Positions 58,039 through 64,000 of a stretch of DNA of 64,000 nucleotides are shown here, piece after piece. The stretch is from positions 1 through 64,000 of the forward strand of contig NZ_JASAOF010000003.1 in assembly GCF_029952525.1 (NCBI RefSeq), read 5' to 3'. The notes beneath the pieces are model-generated. The model was not told the DNA's origin. It made no database searches and worked only from the letters and a program-made list of their open reading frames with translations. Source of the DNA: Saccharopolyspora ipomoeae (GTDB lineage: Bacteria > Actinomycetota > Actinomycetes > Mycobacteriales > Pseudonocardiaceae). The translations under genes and the position numbers were made by a program. Each line of letters begins with the position of its first letter. The stretch's first letter is position 1.

Positions 58039-58719
58039 GTGTTGGACACGTTGCCTTTGTTCCCCCTGGGGTCCGTGCTGTTCCCGGGAGGGCACCTCCC
58101 GCTGCACATCTTCGAGCCGCGCTACCGCGAGCTCGTGCAGGACCTGCTCAACGAGGACGTGCCCGACCGCCGGTTCGGCGTGGTCACCATCCGGCAGGGG
58201 TGGGAGGTCGGCGAGGACAACGTCGACTCGATGTACGACGTCGGCTGCACGGCGGTGCTCGACCAGGCCCGCCAGCTGCCCGGCGGCCGCTACGACGTCA
58301 CCGCCTTCGGCGAGCGGCGGTTCCGGCTGCTGCAGATCGACCGCGAGTCCGCCCCCTACCTGCTGGCCCGCGTGCAGTGGCTGCCCGACACCGCCCCGGA
58401 ACCCGACAGCCCCGGACGCCGGGAGCGGCTGACCGCCGCGGCCCGCGACGCGCACCAGCGCTACCACGCCTCCGGGATGCGCAACGGCCCGCGCGAGGTC
58501 CCCGGCGAGGACGCCGACACCGGGGACCTGTCCTACCTGCTGGCCGACGACTGCGTGCTCACCACCGAGGACCGGCAGGACCTGCTCGCCGAGACCGACC
58601 CGCTGATCCGGCTGCGCAACGTCCGCAAGCTGCTGCTCCGCGAAGCCGAGTTCCTCCGCGAACTGCGCGCGGTCCCCGCCCCGCTCGCGGAGTTCGCCCA
58701 GCAGCCCAGCTTGAACTGA
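58039..58719 (+). CDS. Lon substrate-binding (LON) domain protein
   Basis: A 226-residue protein with a stand-alone N-terminal Lon domain (LPLFPLGSVLFPGGHLPLHIFEPRY, residues 4-28) and helical C-terminal half. It lacks the ATPase and protease domains of Lon. Homologues are widespread in actinomycetes without a proven role; substrate or cofactor handling is inferred. The GTG at 58039 follows GGGGA. It may be read with nrtR, 44 bp upstream. Confidence 0.83.
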   Translation: MLDTLPLFPLGSVLFPGGHLPLHIFEPRYRELVQDLLNEDVPDRRFGVVTIRQGWEVGEDNVDSMYDVGCTAVLDQARQLPGGRYDVTAFGERRFRLLQIDRESAPYLLARVQWLPDTAPEPDSPGRRERLTAAARDAHQRYHASGMRNGPREVPGEDADTGDLSYLLADDCVLTTEDRQDLLAETDPLIRLRNVRKLLLREAEFLRELRAVPAPLAEFAQQPSLN

Positions 58720-58800
58720 GAGCTGCTGCGGACTCGTCGCGCTCCTGGAGCAGGACCCAGCAGGGGTCGGTAGGGGGTGCTGCCGATCTAGGATCGGCGC

Positions 58801-59580
58801 ATGTCCTCACCTGGCGACCCCCGGGGTCCGCAGCGGCAGCACCGGGGCTTCGGCGCGTTCCCGCAGCCCGAGCCGCCGCGCCCGAAGCGGCGGGGGCGGC
58901 TGATCACCGCGGTCGTGCTGGGCGCGGTCGTGCTGCTCGGCGCGATGGCCGCGGTGGTCGTCGTCGGGTTCCGGGGGCAGGACGTGCCGCCGGAGCCGGT
59001 CGCCGCCCCGGCGACCTCGTCCGGGGCGACGCCGCTGGTGCCCGGCTGGCAGGTGGTGGACGTCCCGAAGCGGCAGGCCGTCTACGACGTGCCGCAGGAC
59101 TGGGAGCGCGACCCGAACCCCGACGCCGTGCACGCGGTCGGGCCGCCGGGGGACGCCATCGGGCTCACCGGGGTCGCGCACCGGCAGCGCGGTTTCTGCC
59201 CGGGGGACGACAACAGCTTCCGCGCGATGACCGGGGCCGGCGCCCGGCTCGGACCGGACAACAACGCGGTCGCGTCCGAGACGGCCGCGACGTTCATCGG
59301 CCACGCCTTCACCCGCGGCGGCCACGCCCCGGCGGTCGAGCAATCCCCGCCCGAACCGCTGACGCTCACCGGCGGAGTCCCGGCCGCTCGCGTCAACGCC
59401 CAGGTCACCCTGCCCGCCCCGACGGGATGCGACGCGAGGACCGTCGCGGTCTCGGTGGTCGCCACCAACAGCGACGGCCGCAGCTCGGTGGTCTTCGTCG
59501 CCGCCGCGGATCAGGGCATCCCGAACGCGGTGACCCCGGCGGCCCTGGACCGGGTCACCGCCTCGCTGCGCCCCAGGTGA
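58801..59580 (+). CDS. Single-span membrane-anchored extracytoplasmic protein
   Basis: A 259-residue protein: a proline-rich cytoplasmic N-terminus (PQPEPPRPKRRGR), one hydrophobic helix (about 34-57) and an external domain of about 190 residues containing two cysteines (FCPGDD and GCDART) that may pair. Similar type II membrane proteins in actinomycetes are annotated as hypothetical. The ATG is at 58801. The stop TGA overlaps the start of hairpin E3. Confidence 0.65.
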   Translation: MSSPGDPRGPQRQHRGFGAFPQPEPPRPKRRGRLITAVVLGAVVLLGAMAAVVVVGFRGQDVPPEPVAAPATSSGATPLVPGWQVVDVPKRQAVYDVPQDWERDPNPDAVHAVGPPGDAIGLTGVAHRQRGFCPGDDNSFRAMTGAGARLGPDNNAVASETAATFIGHAFTRGGHAPAVEQSPPEPLTLTGGVPAARVNAQVTLPAPTGCDARTVAVSVVATNSDGRSSVVFVAAADQGIPNAVTPAALDRVTASLRPR

Positions 59581-59646
59581 CGGTTCTTCCTCGAATCACC
59601 CATGATCGAAGTCCGTTTTATCGGGTTGATTCGAGGAAAAACCGTC
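59579..59646. terminator. Long hairpin element E3 between convergent genes
   Basis: Left arm 59579-59601 and right arm 59623-59646 pair with one mismatch and one bulged base. In inverted orientation it aligns without gaps to E2: the outer GACGGTT, the inner AATCACCC and a 28-bp core (59594-59621) match, while an 8-bp block in the middle of the stem differs on both strands and still pairs. Confidence 0.8.
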
Positions 59647-59663
59647 CGCTGCCGGGGGGCGGC

Positions 59664-60347
59664 TCACCTGAGGCGTCGGCCGAGGTCGTCGAAGCCGTTC
59701 CAGGACGTGGCGATGCCGTAGCCGAGGGAGAGGGCGAGGGGCATCGCGACCAGCACCCACTTCGTGGTGATCTCCGGGGCGATGGTGATCAGGTCGCCGA
59801 GCTGCGGGTTCGGCGGCATCGGGTACAGGCCGGAGGCGAACGAGCCGCCCATCTGGATCCCCAGCCAGGACGCCACCAGCGATCCCAGCACCGCGCCGAT
59901 GAGCAGCACCGGGCCGCGCCTGCCGCGCAGCCGCCACAGCACCGCCGCCGTGAGCAGACCCGTCGCGAAGGCCAGCAGCGAGAAGATCGCGATGCCGTCG
60001 AACTCGTGGTAGCTCTCCACCAGCAGCGGTGTCACCGAGCCGCCCTGGCCCAGCACGCTCTCCTGCGGCGGCGCCAGCCGCGACCACACCCATCCCACCG
60101 GCAACCCCAGCAACGCGATGAGCGAGATCGCGCTGATCGCCGGGAGCAGGTCCGCCTTGACCACGACCTTCGGCCGCGGCGGGGCCAGGACCGGGAACAG
60201 CGGGGCGTCCTCGGGCTCGATCCGCTCCGGGAGGGCGCGCGTCGTCGCGTCGCGCTCCGGCCCGCCGTCCGCCACCTCGCCATCCACGGTGCTTCCGTGC
60301 ACTGGGCCGCCGTCCACTGGGTTGCCGTCCACTGGGCTGTCGGACAC
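59664..60347 (-). CDS. DUF2567-type membrane protein
   Basis: A 227-residue protein with four hydrophobic segments (about 67-85, 110-132, 140-160, 190-212). The N-terminal 30 residues are a PVDG-type repeat (PVDGNPVDGGPVHG) produced by 15-bp repeats at about 60297-60345. DUF2567 proteins are found in actinomycetes, role unknown. The GTG at 60347 follows AGGAGGAGG. Confidence 0.68.
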   Translation of the reverse strand: MSDSPVDGNPVDGGPVHGSTVDGEVADGGPERDATTRALPERIEPEDAPLFPVLAPPRPKVVVKADLLPAISAISLIALLGLPVGWVWSRLAPPQESVLGQGGSVTPLLVESYHEFDGIAIFSLLAFATGLLTAAVLWRLRGRRGPVLLIGAVLGSLVASWLGIQMGGSFASGLYPMPPNPQLGDLITIAPEITTKWVLVAMPLALSLGYGIATSWNGFDDLGRRLR

Positions 60348-60514
60348 CCGCCGACCTCCTCCTCGCGTTCGCCGCCACCGGTCCGGCCTGCGAAATTTTC
60401 CGGCCACCATAGCGTTTCCTCGCACCCGTCCCCCTCACCCGCCGGGCGGGCACGGGTCGCACATCAACTATTCTGCGCGAGCCCTCATGTCGGCTACGCC
60501 GAAGGACGAGTGAA

Positions 60515-62512
60515 GTGGTGGGAATCCTGCCGTCTCCCCAGTTGACCGGACCGAGCCCGATCGACGAGCCGCGGCAGGCCTCGGCCGTTCGGCTCCCGTT
60601 GCGCACCACGGTAGCCGAGCTCCTGGGCGGTTCCGCGGTTGCCGTCGTGGTGAGCATGGTGCTGCAGTTCGCCGCCGCGCGGTTGAGCATCAGCGAACCC
60701 AGCTACGCGCCCGAAGCCCTCACGATGCTGTCCAGCACGCTGGTGCTGGCCGCGCTGTTCGTGCTGCTGGCCTTCGGCTACCGCGCCGCGCGCATCGGCC
60801 GCTGGGGCAAGGTGATCGCGACCTGGGTGGCGCTGAGCGCCTTCAGCACGCTGTCGCTGGCGATCCCGCTGCAGTCGACGCGCTTCTACTACGGCGGTTC
60901 CTCCACCGACAACGGCTTCCGCATGCAGCTCATGACGCGGATGGCCTCCGCGCTGAGCCTGTCGGACATGAACTACGCCGACACCGCGCCCTACTACCCC
61001 AGCGGCTGGTTCTGGCTCGGCGGCCGGTTCGCGAACCTCCTGGGCTGGGAGGGCTGGGCCGCCTACAAGCTCTACGCGCTGTGCTGGGTCGCGGTGACCA
61101 CGGTCGTGGCGTTCACGCTCTGGAGCGTGGTGCTGCGCCGCAGGCTCGCCCTGCTGGCCGCGGTGGTGACCGCCCTGTCCGGCATGCTGCACGGCATCGT
61201 CGAGCCCTACGCGTGGCCGTCGGCCGCGTGGCTGGTCCCGGTCGCGGTGCTGGCCTGGACCGCTCTGCGGCAGGCCGACGGCGCGCCGCGCTGGACGCTG
61301 CTGTGCATCGGCGGCTACGTCGGGTTCGCCGCGATCACCTACACCCTGCACTTCGGCTTCGCCGTGGCGATGATCATGCTGATGGCGCTGATCACCGGCG
61401 TGGACCAGGTCCGGCGCGGTGCCCGCGTGGTCCCGGTGCTCAAGGGCCTGTTCCTGCGCCTCCTGCCGATCGGGCTGGTCAGCCTGGTCATCGCGCTGCT
61501 GGTGTGGCTGCCCTACCTGATCTCCACGAAGTTCCTGCTGGACAACCCGCGCAGCGCCGCCCAGCACTACCTGCCGGAGGACGGCGCGTTCCTGCCGGTG
61601 CCGATGACCCAGGCCTCCGCGTTCGGCGCGCTGTGCCTGGTGGGATTCGTGTGGCTGCTGCTGCGCTTCCGGCACAGCCGGATCGCGGCGGCGATGTTCG
61701 TGCTCGTGCTGGCCATCTACGGCTGGTTCGCGCTGTCCACGCTGGCCCTGCTGGCCAAGACGACGCTGCTGGCCTTCCGGCTCAACGTCGTCCTGGACCT
61801 GGTCCTGCCGCTCGCCGGCGTGCTCGGGCTGCTGGAGCTCATCGGCTACCTGCGCCACAAGGTCGACCCGCGCTACGGCGTCCAGATCACGCTCGTCGCC
61901 TGCGCGCTGAGCCTGGTCGGCGCGGTGAGCATCAGCCAGCAGGCGATCAACGAGAAGCTGCTGGGCTACACCGAGCAGGCCTACACCGACTACTACCCGA
62001 CCGGTGACAACGCCAAGGGGCAGAAGGACCCGCAGCAGCGCGGCTCCTGGTTCGACGACGAGATCCGCGCGATCTCCTCGCTCACCGGCCGCCCGGCCGA
62101 CCAGAACGTGCTGCTCAGCACCGACTACAAGGTGATGTCCTTCCAGCCGTACTGGGGTTTTCAGCAGGAGACCCCGCACTACGCCAACCCGCTGGCCGAC
62201 TACGACGGGCGCAGCGCCGAGGTCCAGCGCTGGGCGAAGGCCAAGAGCCCCGACGAGCTGCTGCGGATGCTGCGGGACTCGGAGTTCAAGAGCCCCACGG
62301 TGTTCGTCCTCGACAACCCGCGGAGCCGGTACTCCCAGGTCGAGACCCCGCCGGAGCACGAGGGCGATCTCGCGCTGCAGCTCAAGGGGGACGCGTTCCC
62401 GCAGAACCCGAACGTGCGCGACTACTACGTCTACTTCGACCGCGCGGTGTTCGACTCCCCCGCCTTCGTCCAACGCGACGTCGGCCCGTACACGATCATC
62501 GCCCTCCGCTGA
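60515..62512 (+). CDS. aftA: Galactan 5-O-arabinofuranosyltransferase (AftA-like)
   Basis: A 665-residue GT-C glycosyltransferase: about 11 hydrophobic segments in the N-terminal 470 residues, then an extracytoplasmic C-terminal domain. The first extracytoplasmic loop has STDNGFRMQ with the acidic residue expected of GT-C enzymes, and DMNYADTAPYYPSGWFWLGG matches the AftA N-terminal domain. AftA adds the first arabinofuranose to galactan from decaprenyl-phosphoarabinose. Its presence implies an arabinogalactan wall. The start is GTG with GAAGGA upstream. Confidence 0.85.
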   Translation: MVGILPSPQLTGPSPIDEPRQASAVRLPLRTTVAELLGGSAVAVVVSMVLQFAAARLSISEPSYAPEALTMLSSTLVLAALFVLLAFGYRAARIGRWGKVIATWVALSAFSTLSLAIPLQSTRFYYGGSSTDNGFRMQLMTRMASALSLSDMNYADTAPYYPSGWFWLGGRFANLLGWEGWAAYKLYALCWVAVTTVVAFTLWSVVLRRRLALLAAVVTALSGMLHGIVEPYAWPSAAWLVPVAVLAWTALRQADGAPRWTLLCIGGYVGFAAITYTLHFGFAVAMIMLMALITGVDQVRRGARVVPVLKGLFLRLLPIGLVSLVIALLVWLPYLISTKFLLDNPRSAAQHYLPEDGAFLPVPMTQASAFGALCLVGFVWLLLRFRHSRIAAAMFVLVLAIYGWFALSTLALLAKTTLLAFRLNVVLDLVLPLAGVLGLLELIGYLRHKVDPRYGVQITLVACALSLVGAVSISQQAINEKLLGYTEQAYTDYYPTGDNAKGQKDPQQRGSWFDDEIRAISSLTGRPADQNVLLSTDYKVMSFQPYWGFQQETPHYANPLADYDGRSAEVQRWAKAKSPDELLRMLRDSEFKSPTVFVLDNPRSRYSQVETPPEHEGDLALQLKGDAFPQNPNVRDYYVYFDRAVFDSPAFVQRDVGPYTIIALR

Positions 62513-62525
62513 CCCGGTGCGCCCC

Positions 62526-63761
62526 TCAGGAACCCGAGGGGCGCACCGGCAGCGACTGCAGGCCGTGGATGAGGCTGGAGTTGCGGCGGGTCAGGTCCTC
62601 CGGCGCGGTGGCCAGTTCGAGGCCGGGGAAGTGCGCGAGGAGACCGCGGAGCGCGACCTGGGCTTCCATCCGGGCCAGCGGGGCGCCGAGGCAGAAGTGG
62701 ATGCCGTGGCCGAAAGCCAGGTGGCCCTGGGTGTCCCGGGTGATGTCGAAGGCATCGCCTTCGGGGAAGCGCCGCGAGTCGCGGTCGGCCGCGGCCAGGC
62801 CCGCCCACACGAACTCGCCGGCCGGGATCTCGGTGCCGCCGACGGTGATCGGTTCGGTGGTGAAGCGGAACGTGGTGTGCATGAGCGGCCCGTCGAACCG
62901 CAGCATCTCCTCCACGGCCGCGTCCACCAGGCCCGGGTCGGCGCGCAGCCGGGCGAACTGGTCCGGGTGGGTCAGCAGCGCCAGGACCCCGTTGCCGATC
63001 AGGTTCACCGTGGTCTCGTGCCCGGCCACCAGCAGCAGGAACACCATCGAGATCAGCTCGGCCTCGCTGAGCCGGTCCTCGTCCTCGGACACCTCGATCA
63101 ACGCCGTGAGCAGGTCGTCGCCCGGGTGCTCGCGCTTGGTCGCCAGGAGTTCGGCGAGGTACTGCGCCATCTCGCTCGCGGCCTGCACCGAGGCCTCGGC
63201 GTCGAGGTCGTCGAGCAGCCGGTTGGTCCAGAGCCGGAAGTCGTCGCGGCGGCTCTCGTCCACGCCCAGCAGCTCGCAGATCACGCGGATCGGCAGCGGG
63301 AACGCGAAGGCGTCCAGGAAGTCCACTTCGGACTGGTCGGCCATCGCCGACAGCAGTTCCTCGGTGATCTCCTCGATCCGCGGGCGCAGCGCCTCGATGC
63401 GGCGGGCGGTGAAGGCCTTGACCACCAGCTTGCGCAACCGGGTGTGGTCCGGCGGGTCCATGTTGAGCATGTGCATGTCGAACCCGGCCCCGGCGAACCG
63501 GCCGTCATCCGACCCCGGCTGCTCGGAGTCAGGTGCGAAGCGGTCCATGACCAGCCGGAAGATGGTCTGCGCGTCCTTTCCCAGACGCGGATCGGCGAGC
63601 AGCGCGCGGGCCTCGTCGTAGCGGGTCACCACCCACACGGGGAGCCCGCTCTCGTTGACCAGCCGGTGCACCGGACCGGCCTCCCGCAGTTCCGCGTAGC
63701 GGGCGTGCAGGTTCTGCGCGAACGCCGAGTCGAACGGCACCGGGTCGGTGTGCGCTGTCAT
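62526..63761 (-). CDS. Cytochrome P450
   Basis: A 411-residue soluble bacterial P450. The I-helix oxygen-binding motif AGHETT (near 245), ExxR in EEMLRFD (near 285), and the haem loop FGHGIHFCLGAPLAR with Cys (near 357) are all present. The ATG at 63761 gives a normal length. The substrate is unknown; secondary metabolism or steroid/macrolide oxidation are common. The adjacent partial gene is a close paralogue. Confidence 0.92.
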   Translation of the reverse strand: MTAHTDPVPFDSAFAQNLHARYAELREAGPVHRLVNESGLPVWVVTRYDEARALLADPRLGKDAQTIFRLVMDRFAPDSEQPGSDDGRFAGAGFDMHMLNMDPPDHTRLRKLVVKAFTARRIEALRPRIEEITEELLSAMADQSEVDFLDAFAFPLPIRVICELLGVDESRRDDFRLWTNRLLDDLDAEASVQAASEMAQYLAELLATKREHPGDDLLTALIEVSEDEDRLSEAELISMVFLLLVAGHETTVNLIGNGVLALLTHPDQFARLRADPGLVDAAVEEMLRFDGPLMHTTFRFTTEPITVGGTEIPAGEFVWAGLAAADRDSRRFPEGDAFDITRDTQGHLAFGHGIHFCLGAPLARMEAQVALRGLLAHFPGLELATAPEDLTRRNSSLIHGLQSLPVRPSGS

Positions 63762-63846
63762 GGAACCCCCATCCACGAGACGTGGTTCCAGTAAACCTCG
63801 CCCGCACCGACCCGCGCCGGGCGTTTCGCCGATTCCCCGCAGATCC

Positions 63847-63910
63847 GATTTCAATGGAAACCAGGTCCCCGACTTCCGTTGAAATCGGGGACCCGACTTC
63901 CGTTGAAATC
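63847..63910. repeat. Palindrome array, locus 6 (three units, 24-nt period)
   Basis: Units GATTTC-AATG-GAAACC (63847), GACTTC-CGTT-GAAATC (63871) and GACTTC-CGTT-GAAATC (63895) are exactly 24 nt apart. The second joint is GGGGACCC. It lies between the two P450 genes. Confidence 0.8.
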
Positions 63911-63923
63911 CTGGTGCTCGGGG

Positions 63924-64000
63924 TCAGCCCAACCGGACCGGGAGCCGCTGCAGGCCGTGGATCAGGGTCGAGAAGCGCCACTCGACGTCGTCGAGCGCCC
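63924..64000 (-). CDS. Cytochrome P450, C-terminal fragment (cut by window end)
   Basis: Only the last 24 codons are visible, ending WRFSTLIHGLQRLPVRLG. They align closely with the end of the neighbouring P450 (NSSLIHGLQSLPVR), so this is a tandem paralogue. The two genes are separated by a palindrome array and read in the same direction. Confidence 0.75.
   Translation of the reverse strand, partial: ALDDVEWRFSTLIHGLQRLPVRLG

Overview
This is a chromosomal segment from a high-GC actinomycete. The evidence is strong GC bias, frequent GTG and TTG starts, dense 4-bp stop/start overlaps, a single PriA-type isomerase serving both histidine and tryptophan synthesis, the actinobacterial Trp-associated membrane protein, a split NADPH-type glutamate synthase, and an AftA-like arabinofuranosyltransferase, which implies an arabinogalactan wall. 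Together these point to the Pseudonocardiaceae, and Saccharopolyspora would fit. No tRNA, rRNA, CRISPR array, insertion sequence, integrase or phage gene was seen.

Layout. 0-9 kb: the 5' end of a probable ureidoglycine aminohydrolase gene, a large LuxR-type STAND regulator, a secreted lytic transglycosylase, a divergent GntR/gluconate permease pair, a HelR-like RNA polymerase-recycling ATPase and a small membrane protein. 9-16 kb: gltB-gltD. 16-21 kb: a BtuFCD-like metal-chelate ABC transporter, asparagine synthetase and a divergent IclR regulator. 21-31 kb: the amino-acid core, read leftward: hisH, a 66-residue membrane protein, priA, hisF, hisI, then trpE, the Trp-associated membrane protein, a 30-codon ORF, trpC, trpB, trpA and lgt, with a tetR gene facing trpE. 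31-38 kb: a block inside the his cluster made of a split transketolase, soxR, a CitB/CitA-type two-component system, a dicarboxylate symporter and an orphan domain protein. 38-41 kb: hisB, hisC, hisD. 41-49 kb: a secreted zinc carboxypeptidase, YqeB-like protein and a five-gene NikABCDE-like transporter operon under a Nur-box-like promoter. 49-54 kb: a putative catabolic locus (DUF2848 protein, MFS permease, GntR regulator, nitrilase-family amidase), then a CPBP protease. 54-58 kb: nadA-nadB-nadC with divergent nrtR and its operator. 58-64 kb: Lon-substrate-domain protein, two membrane proteins, AftA, and two tandem cytochrome P450 genes, the second cut by the window end.

How genes work together. 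GltBD and AsnB handle ammonia and amide nitrogen. The split transketolase could supply pentose phosphate (for PRPP) and erythrose 4-phosphate to the adjacent his and trp genes, and hisH starts only 4 bp after its stop. NrtR probably controls NAD synthesis. One GntR protein probably controls both divergent promoters of the 49-53 kb locus.

The most unusual feature is intergenic. Six gene-end spacers hold tandem arrays of 16-nt 6-4-6 palindromes spaced almost exactly 24 nt apart (18 units), with stems and loops that differ by locus. Three convergent gene ends hold a second family of 68-74-bp hairpins of matching length whose stems change in a compensatory way. Two of these share an identical 28-bp core.
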